Assembly (NCBI GenBank): GCA_933207985.1
Contig: OW240912.1
Location: 206,149,811-206,213,810 of the forward strand
Source: Pelobates cultripes
Taxonomy: Eukaryota; Chordata; Amphibia; Anura; Pelobatidae
DNA length: 64,000 nt
Reading direction: 5' to 3'
In this document: positions 1-22,715 of the stretch, piece after piece
Layout of the letters: each line of letters starts with the position of its first letter
Position numbering within the stretch: the first letter of the stretch is position 1
Position numbers and translations under genes: made by a program
The notes under the pieces: generated by a model
Seen by the model: only the letters and a program-made list of their open reading frames with translations
What the model was told of the DNA's origin: nothing
Databases searched by the model: none

Positions 1-7530
<7,530 letters not shown>

Positions 7531-7752
7531 TTAGTACCATAATACTACCTACTGAATCAGAATCAATGCATGTTGCAAATATTTTATCCTGGCTATTACA
7601 CATTGCAGTATACACAGGATTTCTCATGAACAGCATTCTGTTACAATCATCTCTTGGTACATGAGTCACTGTAAGTGTCATCTAATAAAATCTATATCCC
7701 AGAATTCACTTAGAAGCTAGAGAAATGTAGAATTTAAATATACGTTTTCTTG

Positions 7753-8280
7753 TTAAAGGGACACTATAGTCTGCAGAACAACTACATCTTATTGTATTTG
7801 TTCTGGTGAGTAGAATCATTACCTTCAGGCCTTTGCAGTAAACTGTCTCTTTTCATAGAAAATTCAGTGTTTACATTACAGCCTAGGGACACCTACACTG
7901 GCCACTCCTCAGAGGGCTAATAGAGATGCTTCCTGGGGCAGTACTGCACAGTGTCCAGCACTAACATTCATTCATTCCACCCTCTGCATGGAGACACTGC
8001 ACTTTTCTCATAGAGATACATTCATTCAATGCATCTATATAAGGAAATGCTGGTTGACCAGGGCTGTGTTTGGCAAACATTGTGATTGGTTCAGAGTATC
8101 ACTTCTGATGATGTCAGCTAAGAAGACAGATAAGGGGCAGAGCCAGAAATTGCAGATTTGAATAAAAGTAAGATTTTACTATATTTAGGGGGGAAAGGGG
8201 GCAGGTGTGCTAGATGGTGGTTTTAACACTATAGGTTTAGGAATACATGTTTGTGTTCCTGACCCTATAGTGTTCCTTAA
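7753..8280. mobile_element. TTAA-ended short nonautonomous element (copy 2)
   Basis: The left end is TTAAAGGGACACTATAGTC and the right end, reverse-complemented, is TTAAGGAACACTATAGGG. 528 bp including TTAA on both sides. No open frame of interest. It is the best-preserved member of this family in the window. Confidence 0.75.
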
Positions 8281-9686
8281 AATTCTGTAATGTATTATTA
8301 ATTTTAGTTTACAAATGTAAAAATGTGTCAAATTGTCACCATGGGAATTAGCAAAAAGTACACATTTCTCCTTTTTTTGTAAAAGATTTTGAGTTTTACA
8401 ACTATTTTTATATATTTATATCATGCTAAACAAATTCCTCAGGCTAAATACATTAACTGGGCACTCTAACAACTACAGTACATTGGGGTGGTCATCGTGC
8501 AGAAGTTTTTGGGTATCTTCCTTGTGGGTTTATGTCAAACCATTATATAGAGTTTTGACACAACAAGTTGAGTTCTCTGAGGATATAAAGTCCAGTCCCT
8601 CTAATGTGGCTTAGATAATACTGAACATCTTCATTACCTTTTTAACCTAGGGTGGCAATGATTGTCTGTTAGGACAAGTGGCCTGTTAGTCTAGTCTAGT
8701 GCTTGCAACCTACCACTGATTTTCAAAGTTGGATGAATACTGGTAAACTTATTTCCATGGAGGAACTAGGTCATAGGTACCGGTAGTACGTTTTAAATCA
8801 AACTGCTTAAACACAAAGACTATTTGTGTTTTTACCACAACAATGAGCTTTGGCAGTCATACTGCTTAATGTGTTCCCTCGGGTAAATGGAACAGCAAAA
8901 CAGAATTTGACAGACAAAACCAATTTGAAGCTGTAGATTTTGAAAGCAGTGGCAGCAAATTCCCAATTTAAACAGGGATAGGACATGAGAGACCAAAGCA
9001 CAGAATACTGTTAGCTCAGACTGGAGGTAAGCTCTTTTAATAATATATCTAGGGCAGAGATTCTGTACTGAGGAGACCACGTTTTAAGAAAAGGTCTTTA
9101 TCTGCCATTCCATGAAAGCACTGAAAAATATTTTATCATAAAACTGAAGGGTAATAATATTTAAAACAAAGAATGAAGATTAGTTGTAACAAACAAAGTA
9201 TTATGTGAGTCATTTCATTTTTGTGGTCTGCCAGGCCAGTCAGAAGTATAATCTCACTGCACAAGGAGTAATTTCCCCAAAATGTGTCCCTACTGGAAAG
9301 CTATCCATTCATAACAATGACAAATTCAAAATCAATATCTTTCATTCAAACATGTTCAAATGAGCTGATCAACCCTTGTTAGCATTTAATAAAACACAGC
9401 GAATAAAGGAACAGCTCAGCTCCTTTTGACATGTTTAAATGAGAGATATTGATTTTAGAAGGTTATCCTTACACACATTTGTTCATGCATCAGATGATTG
9501 GACCTACAATGGGGACACTTTGTAGCAAATCTACTTAGTTCTTCATGTTACAACAGAGCAACTCAGGAGATATTTGGTAATACGGAATATATCAGCAGTA
9601 ATATATATCAGCTTTGTCCAATTTCTATACAGGATAAATAATAGTTTCAAAATAAAACAATAAAATACACGGTAGCCTACTGTCAT

Positions 9687-9835
9687 ATAATTATTATTAG
9701 TATTTATATAGCACAAACATACTCTGATAACAATTATATTGTTTGACAAAAAGTTTTTGACATACAGAATATTAATAGAGACAGGGCGTGAAGATGGCCC
9801 TGCTTACACAAGCTTTCAATCTATGAAAATAATCA
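9687..9835. repeat. Degraded interspersed repeat (TTTATATAGCAC..GCCCTGCTTACA type)
   Basis: A TTATTATTAGTATTTATATA stretch is followed by GATGGCCCTGCTTACACAAG. This combination is common in frog and fish interspersed repeats as I recall them. Family name not assigned. Confidence 0.4.
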
Positions 9836-9902
9836 TCTAAAACAATGGACAATCTAATCCACCCACCAATAGGGAAGATTGAGCACTGTTATCACAGCAT
9901 CA

Positions 9903-10220
<318 letters not shown>

Positions 10221-10435
10221 CTAAGCATTAGTCCATGCCGGCCACTGGATATACGTGTACAGGATGTAAAGTCATATGGAGTGGCAGTGCTACAATGCGC
10301 AGAGTGGCTGGCTGTGTGCAGAGGAGGCCAGCCTCTCCCACTTCCCTCATGCTCGCAGTGCCAGAGGAGCGTCTGGCCTTCTTGAGCAGAGAAGAGCAGA
10401 TCTGGAACTGGAGGACGGGTGGCTCATCTTAAGGT

Positions 10436-10745
10436 AGGGGAAGAGGGACAGTGTATAAAATTGGGGGAGGGAAGAGGCAGTGTATGTATTTGGGGGAGGG
10501 AAGGGGACAGTGTATTAAATTGAGGGGAGGGAGGGCAGTGTATTAGATTGGAGTGAGTGAGGGTAGTGTATTAGATTAAGGGGCAGTGTATTAGATTGGG
10601 AGGAGAGGGCAGTGTATTAGAGTGGAGGGAGGGGGGCAGTGTATTGGATTTGGGGACAGTCTTATAGATGAGGGGCAGTGTATTAGAATGGTGGGAGGGG
10701 GCAGTGTATTAGAATGGAGGGAGGAGGCAGTGTATTAGATTGGGT
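10436..10745. repeat. Purine-rich minisatellite
   Basis: Imperfect tandem units of about 20 to 35 bp built around GGCAGTGTATTAGATTGG and GGAGGGAGG. Unit length varies, so copies are best counted by the GCAGTGTATT core (about ten). Confidence 0.85.
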
Positions 10746-11858
10746 CTGCATGGAGGCGCTGAACATCCTATAGAGATGCTCATTGGCCGCGTAGAGTTTT
10801 GTCACACATGCACAACAGCCTCCCAAAGCTTTCCTAGGGGAAATCATTGGATTGGCTGAGATCATCAAGTTTGATGATATCAGCCAAAGTGAGGAACACA
10901 CTCATAGGACTTCAAAATCAACAAGATAACGTCATTTGTTTTTTACAGCCGTGCAACAGCATACATTCACCATTTCAGTCCTATTACCAAACTTTTCTTA
11001 ATATGTCAAGGTAGTTTGACTGAAACATTAGTTATATGCAAATGCACGTCTCCTTAAAATAAATTTGCTTTGTATACTTTGAAACCCTACAAGCGTGAGG
11101 AAGTCCAGTGTTAGGCGACTTTGTTTATACTGTACTTTTCTAAAGACACCTACGTTTCTATGGTTTTTTTTTTGCGGCCCACATAAACTTAAATCTTGTT
11201 AATTTAGCCCATGTTAGACTTTGAGTTGGACATGTTTGCTTTAGGGAAATCGATGTTGGTGGGCGGGTGTGTTGAGGGGAGGAGGAAGTGGTGTCAGGCT
11301 CTCATTGTTTGTGGCAGGCAGCACAATGTCTTGGGCTGGCCCTGACCCAGAGTATATACATGGCCTGAAGCATTCTGGAGTTTGCTGAGTATCCTGGAGA
11401 TACAAACACTGATCAAAGAAGGCCTGCAGCATTAAAGAGAAGTCTGCTGAGTACAACACTTCACAAAGGCAATGATCTAATAATTTAGGTACAGTTACCT
11501 ACAATGACAGTGTGCCTTACTATACTACAAGTACAAGTACACTATACTTTTTACCTACAATAGAGAGAGTTATATAAATATAAGATACTGGCATTCAATA
11601 GTGGTGGTCAGGGTCAATACAAGATTGGCCTTAAACTATTATATCAAAATAATGAACAATGCACTCCTTAAAAGAAAAAAATAGATTATCTGCTCAAAAA
11701 AGTATGCAATAAAAGTAAATTGCTTAATTTCCCTGAGTTTATTAATTCAAAGGGAAGTATTTGCATGCCATAAAGTGAACAGATGTACCATGTGAAAAAA
11801 ACAATCTTTACTCCAACCCTCAAACTAAAATGTCAATTTTAGTTTACAATGCCCTATA

Positions 11859-12241
11859 ACATAGAAACATAGAAACATTGAGTGTGACGGCAGATTCAGC
11901 CCATCTAGTCTGCCCTATTTTCTAAATTCTTTCATTAGTCCCTGGCCTTATCGTATACTCATTTGTGTTATCCTCTACCACCTCAACTGGAAGGCTATTC
12001 CATGCATCTACTACCCTCTTAGTAAAGTAATACTTCCTGATATTATTTTTAAACTTTTGCTCCTCTAATTTAAGACTATGTCCTCTTGTTGTGGTAGTTT
12101 TTCTTCTTTTAAATATAGTCTCCTGCTTTACTGTGTTGATTCCTTTATGTTTTTAAATTTTTCTATCATATCCCCCGTGTCTCCTCTTTCCTCCAAGCTA
12201 TACAAGGTATTAATATTCATTCCCTAGCCCCCCTAAACTCT
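11859..12241 (-). mobile_element. CR1-like LINE, 3' end fragment
   Basis: On the minus strand this is the end of the reverse-transcriptase ORF and the 3' tail of a CR1-like LINE. It aligns by eye with 42093-42495 through GTGACGGCAGAT, CCCATCTAGTCTGCCC and GGAAGGCTATTCCATGCAT. It ends in 8-bp tail repeats (ACATAGAA twice on the plus strand), which is the CR1 manner of termination rather than poly-A. The coding frame is broken by several changes. Confidence 0.8.
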
Positions 12242-12753
12242 ATTACAAGGATTTAAACTTACCTGACATCCAGCACGCTGCTCCATCGTCCACTCCCAGT
12301 TGCGAGGTCGCTTCTCATAGAGAAGACTGTGATTGGACCATTTCACTGGCTCAGAACACATGTAAGTAATCTGAGTCAGCAAAGGGTGAGGGAGATCTTC
12401 ATTGAAAAAAAAAAAAAAAAACTAATAATAAACAAACCTATTCAACTAGTGGATGGAGTTGGGAGGAAGCACAAAGTGAGTTGGAGGAGAGACCAATTTT
12501 CCCCATGCAGGAGCTCTGCCTGCCATGGTCAAGCTTTCTATGTCTGATGTCATCATGCTGTGGGTGCTGATGTTTTTTATGCACAGAATTGATTTCAGGC
12601 AGCCTGGAACACTTAGGGCTGCCTAAGTCATGTGTGCTGGGGTGCTTCTATCCTCAAGCACACAATTAAAAATAACTGTGCAAATCCAGACCCCGCCACC
12701 ATGATCACTTCAAATCACTGAACTGATCATCGTGGTTGGAGTAACCCTTTAAA
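12242..12753. mobile_element. Short interspersed element, TTAAAGGGTTACTCCAACC end
   Basis: The right end, read on the minus strand, is TTTAAAGGGTTACTCCAACC. Similar ends occur near 33890-33923 and, more decayed, near 27170-27215. The left boundary abuts the LINE tail and is uncertain. It includes a 17-base A run at about 12404-12421. No coding function. Confidence 0.45.
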
Positions 12754-12827
12754 TAAAATACTAAAACAAGAGCTGACAGATGGATGAGACAGACAGATAG
12801 GTCGAGAGACAGACATACAGTAGAGCA

Positions 12828-12942
12828 AGAGAGATAGATAGATAGATACATAGATAGCTAGAGAGAGAGATAGATAGATAGATAGATAGATAGATACGTA
12901 GATAGATAGATAGATAGATAGAGAGATAGATAGATAGATAGA
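12828..12942. repeat. (GATA)n microsatellite
   Basis: Imperfect GATA repeats with some GAGA and CATA units. The minus-strand open frames here (12727-13069) only read IYLSIYLS-type repeats and are not genes. Confidence 0.95.
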
Positions 12943-13284
12943 TGTGTTTTGCATATCGGTCAGAACCAATGTGGATGGCAGTTCTATCAGCTGTCAGTAA
13001 GCAGTGACCTTCACTGTGCCTTGGAGGGACGGAACATAAAGTGCCAGCTAGTGTTATGGCAGAAAGCAACTGTACTGTGTGTAATCCAATGAGAGATAGG
13101 CTGCCAAGTATTATTAGTATTAAAACACAGTTTAAATATGGTGTTTATTTTATACAACATGGTTCATACAATGCTAAAGACCCCATGCACTGTGTTGGCT
13201 GCAGACTATTTCAGACATTTGTCTAATTGTTAAGCCTGTCCTCCAACCAGTATAGATGTCGTAATCTGTGGGAGAAGGTGCCTA

Positions 13285-13500
<216 letters not shown>

Positions 13501-13787
13501 TTACAGATAAACACACATAATGATAGAGGATGTATTACCACAATAAAATTAACTGCTGGACGCTACACTCAGTGTTAACGCTATTCTTTCCAGTAACTTG
13601 ATATGTATAAATATTCAAAATAAATTAAGGGGTGGTTATGGTAACTACATTTTTTCTTACATAACATTGATGTGTGTTGTCCTGGCAATGCACAACCTTG
13701 TACACACAGGGGTTGGCTAATCAGTGACGCATCAAACTCTATTTTTAACTTGAAGCCATCTGTTTTTAAACTCTCAAACTAACATTA

Positions 13788-13910
<123 letters not shown>

Positions 13911-15148
13911 CTAAAAGATACATACATACACAAGGTAGATATGAGTTGACAACACACTGAGATTTGGAACTCTATGTAGATTTATTTACTTTGATTCTAT
14001 GCAGCTCATTAGAAGATTGCACTGGCAAGCTCAGGGTACACTGTGTGACAAGGTGAAGCATGCAACTGTAAATGTCTGCTCTGCAATCTGCATTGAAAGT
14101 GTGTGCTGAATGGCCAAGGTTACTCTGCATTACCAGATTAATTAACTGTGTATATTAAGGGGATACTCCAAGAACATGGCCACGTATGTTCTTTGCAAAG
14201 ATAATGATAATGCAAGGAATTTCCTATCATTTCTCTATTGTATTTATTATTCACTGTAAAGAAAAATCACGGCAGCTATATGCCAGATCCCCTCACAAAA
14301 CCACAAATTAAAATTATACTTGCTCCATGTACCATATAGCTACTAAGTGACTTGTAATTGCTCCACCATACAGTAGGGAGAGCAGTCACTTTATAGCAGT
14401 GGGACTACTGTTTATTAGATGTATCATTATTTTTTTCATACATTAAATTACATTCCAGTGCTGGATTACATATCTCATAAATCCATGCAGTCCCATAAAT
14501 TCCTGGTGGTAATAGGGCAATCATTTCAAGAATTATTCCTTTGGCAATCAGTTGAACACAAGGTTAAAACCTTGTTGCATATCTTGCCTTTTTAATAAGC
14601 ACACAGTACTAGTACTGTGCTTACAGAGAGGTTTATAGCAGGGGCAGGAACACTATATGAGATAGTATTAGACATAGGAAGGAGATGCACTGGCAGGGCA
14701 CAGTGATACTGACAAAGATCAGTGGGAAATCTAGCTAACAAGGACTGACGTGAAATACACAGCAAAAAACAAGGTGTCAGAACAAGTTTTCTCAGCTTGC
14801 ATACAGAGATTGCACACGATAACTATCTTAGGGACACAAAGCTTATACAGAGAAACTGTACTTTACTTATTGATAAAATAAAATAAAGTAATATTCTACA
14901 TACCCAGTATCTGTTTTCAATAAATACTGTGTTTTGTTTAGCGCATGAATGAGCAAAACATTTCTGCCCCCCTTTTCTGCATTCGTATTTTACATAGTAT
15001 ATGAGAAGTATAACCCCTTCCTAGTTAGCAGAATAAGGGTTAACAGAATCCTATCATCTGTAAACAAGCAAACAAACATGCTTTCTGCTTTTGTATGTAG
15101 TTGTTTGGCTGCTTTTGAAATCATAATGATGACAGAAATCATCCAAAT

Positions 15149-16565
15149 AGCCCTGATCAAACTTTTACATACCCTTGAATTTTTAGCTTTTTTTGTTACA
15201 GACACACAAGGTGACACACACAGGTTAAAATTAATATTAAAGGTTAATTTCCCACACCTGAGGCTTTGAAAAAAACTAATTAGTGTCTGTGTAGACATAG
15301 TCAATGAGTTTGTTAGCTCTCACATGGATGCACTAAGCAGGCTAGAGACTGAGCCATGGGAAGTAGAAAAGAACTGTCAAAAGACCTGCGTAACATGGTA
15401 ATGGAACTGTATAAAGATGGAAAAGGATATAAAAAGATATCAAAAGCCTTGAAAATGCTGGTCAGTACTGTTCGAATACTTATTAAGAAGTGCACAATTT
15501 GTGGATCTCTTGATACCAAGCCAAGGTCAGGTAGACCAAGAAAGATTTCAGCCACAACTGCAAGAAGAATTTTTCAGGCTACAAAAAGAATCCCACAAGT
15601 TACCTCAGGAGAAATAAAGGTTGCTCTGATAAAAGATGGTGTGGTTGTTTCAAGAAGCACAATACGACAATACTTAAACAAAAATAGGCTGCATGGTTGA
15701 GAAAGAAGCCTTTATTGCGCCAATGTCACAAAAAAGCCTGGTTACAACATGCCCGATAACACCTTGCCATGTTTTACAGCTTCTGGCACACTGTAATTTG
15801 GAGTGATAAGACTAAAATAGAGCTTTATGATCACAACCATAAGCGCTATGTTTGGAAAAGGGTCATCAAGGCCTATAGTGAAAAGAATACAATCCCCATT
15901 GTGAAGCATGGTGGTGGCTCACTGATGTTTTGGGAGTGTGTGAACTCATAAGGCACAGGGAATCTTGTGAAAATTGATGGCAAGATGAATACAGCATGTT
16001 ATCAGAAAATACTGGAAAATATTTTTTATTCTTCTGCACGAAGGCTGCGCATGGGACGCTCTTGAACTTTCCAGCATGATAATGACCCTAAGCACAAGGT
16101 CAAGTTGTCCCTCAAGTTGTTACAGCAGAAAAAGGTAAAGGTTCTGGAGTGGCCATTACAGTCTCCTGACCTTAATATCATCGAGCCACTCTGGGGAGAT
16201 CTCAAATGTGCGGTTCATGCAAGACTTTGCATGACCTGGAGGCATTTTGACAAAACATATGGGCAGCTATATAACCTGCAAGAATTAGGGGCCTCATAGA
16301 AAACTATTACAAAACATTGCACGCTGTCATTGATGTTAAAGTATTAAGAACTAAGGGTATGCAGACTTTTGAACAATGGTCACTTCATTTTTTTCTTTGT
16401 TGCCATGTTTTGTTTTAGGATTGTGCCATTCTGTTATAACCTACAGTTGAATATGAATCCCATAAGAAATAAAATAAATGTTTTGCCTGCTCACTCATGT
16501 TTTCTTTAAAAATGGTACATATATTACCAATTTTCCAAGGGTATGCAATTTTTTGAGCACAACTG
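15149..16565 (+). mobile_element. Decayed Tc1-like DNA transposon
   Basis: About 1.4 kb. The left end has ATCAAACTTTTACATACCC and the right end, reverse-complemented, CAGTTGTGCTCAAAAAATT with GCATACCC further in, so the termini are matching but worn. TA follows the right end. The transposase lies between in broken frames (separate entry). It is clearly older than the two DD37E elements in this window. Confidence 0.85.
15356..16299 (+). pseudogene. Tc1-like transposase pseudogene
   Basis: Remains of a Tc1 (DD34E-type) transposase. 15356-15700 gives the N-terminal helix-turn-helix DNA-binding part: MGSRKELSKDLRNMVMELY, then SGRPRKIS, ending in an early stop after NRLHG. 15769-15951 carries VIWSDKTKIELYDHN, where the usual ETK is KTK, with HGGGSLMFW. 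The second catalytic region HDNDPKHK follows near 16076 in another frame. 16105-16299 holds [15 protein letters not shown] with the last catalytic Glu. Stops and frameshifts separate the blocks, so no active enzyme can be made. Confidence 0.9.
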
Positions 16566-16882
16566 TATATGTAATAATGGTGTTCAAACAGAAATGGAAG
16601 TCACAGGACCTATTGCGCTAATTTAGATTTGCTTTTTTAGGTTTCCCTCCTTCATTTTGAAAGTGCAATTAATTGTCAGTGTTTGTTTAATAAATAATTA
16701 GTAAAGAGGTTCTTCATTTACAAAACGTTAGCCTCACAGTTTGGAATCTCTGAATTAGCTGATAAAATGCTGAGCAGAACAGAACTTCCTCAGAATGGTT
16801 AATTTCTCCAAAAAGATATGGACCAGCTTTCCCCCAGAGATCAGCTATATAACTGGAACCTCTACTCACTATACATGTTCCT

Positions 16883-16900
16883 TATACTATCTTAATATTT

Positions 16901-16942
<42 letters not shown>

Positions 16943-16945
16943 AAA

Positions 16946-16989
<44 letters not shown>

Positions 16990-17002
16990 ACATATTAAGA
17001 TA

Positions 17003-17047
<45 letters not shown>
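16883..17047. repeat. (TA)n microsatellite with nested inverted repeats
   Basis: Three TA runs are separated by CACAAAATATTA (16939-16950) and CACAACATATTAAGATAGTA (from 16986). Both are reverse complements of the flank just left of the tract (16883-16904); the first matches 12 of 12 bases and the second 21 of 22. The tract could form a cruciform. Confidence 0.9.
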
Positions 17048-17052
<5 letters not shown>

Positions 17053-18183
17053 TCATAGTATCATAGTGTACCTACTTATGTTACTCAGTATATATGTGAA
17101 AATCAGCTTTGTAGCTGAAACCTTTAAGCAGTGGCTATTATATGTCTAAGTAGGCACAACATGTCCCCCAGCCCAGATGTGTCCACTCGGCATAGTGCAG
17201 AGTATGGACATTACATAGAGAAGTCTATTACTTTAATTTCTTGCACTGTTACACATACACTTCACCTGGCCTTTGTCACAAACCCCCTTTCCTATGCGTG
17301 ACTGTGTTATCTGGAGTGAATCATGCTCCCCTCCTCAAACCATTTCATGCTCTGTAAGCAGGATATTTTACCCTTTATAAGAATACACATTGTAACAGCA
17401 AAGAACACTGAGCTTGGTGATTTTCCTAATATGTGACGTTTGAGCATCCCCTGGAGAGCAAGTTGGAAAAGCTATTCAGCAGAACGTCAATTAGGAAACA
17501 AGCCATAAATATTGCACAGTGGGGCATCTAGGGTGAGTACTTTCTGTTTAATGAATATCCATGCCAACTCTGTTGAGTAGGAGTAACATGCTCTAATTGG
17601 TAGAATGTGGAATCGATGTAGGAAACCTAATGATACGTCCAGTGCTAAAGTGTACACAGCACATGGACATGAAGCTTGATAACAACATTAGTGTTGGAAT
17701 TACCCCATTATCACACACAAAAAAACATTGAATATTGTTTTGATCATTAAAGAAGTGTAGATGCTAACGATTTAAGAACTCATCCAACATTTTAGGTAAT
17801 TTATATATTGTCCATTATGTTAACTGCATTATACGAACACAAATTAATTTTAAAGAAGGAATGAATAAGATTAATTTTAAATGACAAATCTAGAGAGTGC
17901 ATGGATCAAGGGAACGAACATAATACCAACATTTGGATGGATGGATGCATTTAGATATTTCAGACTACCTTAATATATTAATATTCCCAGCAATATAATG
18001 ATTTATATATTATCTGATTTTTACACCAATCATAATACGGCAGGCTGTTTGTGACAAAAGAGAAGGCTGTGCAATGTGGAGTATAAAGAAACAAGCTTGC
18101 TGGGATGATAAGTAACATAAAGTGTATATATATATAAAACCTGGATCTACAGAGACGAGGATAATGCAACAATGGATATATTA

Positions 18184-19523
<1,340 letters not shown>

Positions 19524-20308
19524 TTACAAAGCGATGAGACCTGCTTCTCATAGATAAACTTGCTGGGGGAGATTTAGTAAGAGCGGATGATGATCTGATC
19601 ACAGTGCGTGAGATGGGCTATGCTGAGGCTGGGTTACACTCCACAGCACTGGGGAGGGTGCTCTAGCTGCAAACAGGACTAGACGGCCAGAGGAAATTAA
19701 CCAACGTATGCACAGCTGTTAGATGCCATAGACAAATAAAATATACATGGGTAATGAATTGTCTTTCTTCCTTCATTTTATTTGCATTCTCTCACTGAAG
19801 CATATATTAATTTCACTGTTCTCGTTGAAAAAACAAAAACAACAAATGGATAGTAACCAATTATGCTAAGACGCTTTGTGTATCACTTTCCAATATACTA
19901 GTAATATGCAGGGTAAACAGATTTCTTTGCTGTGCAACATTTTATTTTTATTTTCTGTAATTTTCAGCAACGTTATAATGCTCAAATTTGATACAATTTA
20001 ACTTAACATATGCTTATGTTGTGGATAGGATTTACAAAGTTCTACATTCTCACTGTATAATTGCTACATCAAAATGCCTGTTCATTAAACACTGAATTGT
20101 AGCAGATTGAAATTTGAAACAACAAAAAATAGGTAAAAATAGCAGATCGGAAAAATTCTCCAAATCAGATACAGTCACAAAATTCTCAAATTCAGATATA
20201 GATATAGGCTATGTTAGCCTAAATTTTTTCACTTGGATCTTAGTTTGCTAGATTAGGAAATATACCTGATGTGTATATACCATTCTCTTTTTGAGATCTT
20301 TCTTTTGT

Positions 20309-20651
20309 CTTTCCCTGAAAATAGGAACGGGCGGATATCTTATTTCAGGGGAAAATGGTAGCAAGCATGTGCTAAAAAGCAGGTCTACATTCGGGGGAAT
20401 TGCCCTGAACAAAGATCAGTTCACTAGGGCATGGAATCCTGCAAATCTATGTTCAGCGAAACTTTCCCGAACATAGATTAGATTACTCGCGAATGGCATC
20501 CCGCAAATCTATGTTGGGTAAAAATTCCTCGAACATAGTAGAGATAACTACTGACTAGGGCTTATTTTCAGGGTAGGGCTTATATAACGAGCATCCCCCA
20601 AAAATAAGCTAGGGTTTATTTTCAGGGGATGTCTTATTTTCGGGGAAACAG
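20309..20651. mobile_element. Short element with TTTCCCNGAAAATA ends
   Basis: The left end has TTTCCCTGAAAATAGGA; the right end, reverse-complemented, has TTTCCCCGAAAATAAGAC. Between them the GGGCTTATTTTCAGGG motif recurs several times, and ATTTCAGGGGA/TCCCCGAA blocks face each other. It looks like a nonautonomous DNA transposon; superfamily not assigned. Confidence 0.55.
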
Positions 20652-22715
20652 GTTAGTAGGAGGATATTATGGTGGTCTTCGTTGGTGGTCCTTTGATGTA
20701 TTACTGGCCAGCAAACTTGCACTTAAAAGGGTGAAGCATTAATAAATTAGGCAGTGCTGCAAGTTGCTCTACTCCCCTCTCCCATCCCCAGCACGATGTC
20801 ATAGTAGGATAATAAAATTAAAAATGTTGGTTATGTGTCCCCAATGGCCCAATTATTTTACAACTAAGGAAATAATAAGAAAATAACATGGACCAACACC
20901 TAGCCACCCTTCTACCACAATGGTGTGCCCAAGTTTCCCATGCCAATCTAGTCCTTGAAATTATCATCTTCTGCTCATGGAAAATATCTCATACAACAAC
21001 AAAAAATATTAGCACAATATAGTAAATTGGGTATATAGTAAGTAATCAAACCATCTGGTCTGTCTGTTTGGAAGGAAGAAAAATAATGCAATGGACATAA
21101 TCTGCCAATCATAATGCAGAATTGGGCTCCCACCTTCCAGTTAGACCTAATTTTAAGTCCATTCTGCAGGATTTAGCATATTGGGTAGGACGTTAAGAAC
21201 CTAAGAACTATTACTCTTTCCTGGTTAACTTTGGGTTTTATTATATAAAAAGATAATGTATAACATACTACACCTATTTTACTTTAATAGAAATTAAATG
21301 ATTAATATAATTAGAATTACAATATAAGAACAATCTAGACTGATCAAATTCTCCCCCTTTTTTTATTTTTATTTTTTATTGTTATTATGATTTTATTATT
21401 TGTTAAATGAGGTAGTGAGAGAAGGAAAGAGAGAGGGAGAAGGAACAAGTTAATGTACATATAGGTAAATATATTTTCTTTTTTTGTCTCTCATTTGAAT
21501 GCCTCAATATAATAGAGAATATAATTCTGCTGTTTTATTTTGTATTTAATATATTTTTTTATTTTTTACCCCTTTTTTTCTTAACTTGAAAGTATATATT
21601 GAGGCTCTTTATGAAATTACCATGCGATTGTAACTACCTATAACTTTACGTGTCTGTACTTAAAAAACCTTAAGTAAAGAACAATTAAATAAAAAGAGAG
21701 GATTTAGCATATTTTTTGTCCTTGGTTTTATATATAGTTTAGACAAAAATTCTTAAAATTAACATTTAAAGTTGCTTTTTTATTTTATTTATTTTTTATT
21801 TTAGAACCCTTAATCCCCTTGGATGAGGTTTAAAATGTTACGTTGACTGCGTTCAATTGTTTTGCAGTGGTACTCTGCTTTAGGTGAAAGAATATACCCA
21901 CTTTGTTGAAATACTTGAAATATGGTGCAATAAAGAGTATAGGATTTTTCCGTTTTTATTTTATGATCTACTTGGGCACTGGCTATTAATTGGACAGTCT
22001 TTCTTTATGTGGTCAGGAGACATAGAGCCTCTGCTGTGTGATCTTTGATATTTTGACTTGGTATTGTGCTCTTTCTGAATTTATATGAAGAGAAAGAGAT
22101 TCTCCTGTAAATGAATCTGGGCTCCTACAGGCATTATGGGAAACCAATCATCTGTGTAAAATGTTACTTATCATGTCAAAATAGTCTGGTTTTATTTTCT
22201 CTAGTACTAATGAAATATTGTGGTAAATGCATTATAACTTATTGTTTTTTTACTTTACTGTCCCATTAAATGATATCTTCCACATCTCACATTCATTTAT
22301 ATCAGGACCTGGCGCAAAAGGAAAATGTCAAAACATACTTCACATGAAATATAATACAAATGCCACTTTCCTTTTATATTTGGCCCTGTACATCACAGAA
22401 GTGGAAGATCTCATTTAAGAAGCTGTGGGGAAAGCCAAGCTATGAGGAACACTATCAGTTTGCAGCCATCTTAACTCAAATGCAAGATGACAAGATGATT
22501 CCATTATTCTTCAGGCACCACTCAGTATAAGCACATTGTCACCTTGGCCTTTTGTTTGCTGAATTGAGAGATTTTGCTTTTCACTTATACGACTTTAGAA
22601 GAATTCATTTTGATCCTGCCTATATTCTAACTGCTCATTTTTTATTCGCTATGTTTAATACCCGAATATTACCCGAGATCCCTAGAGAGGGGGAGAACTC
22701 AAGTCCTGGTATTTA

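Noticed and set aside
12727..13069. Open frames reading IYLSIYLS repeats
   Set aside because: Produced by the GATA microsatellite.
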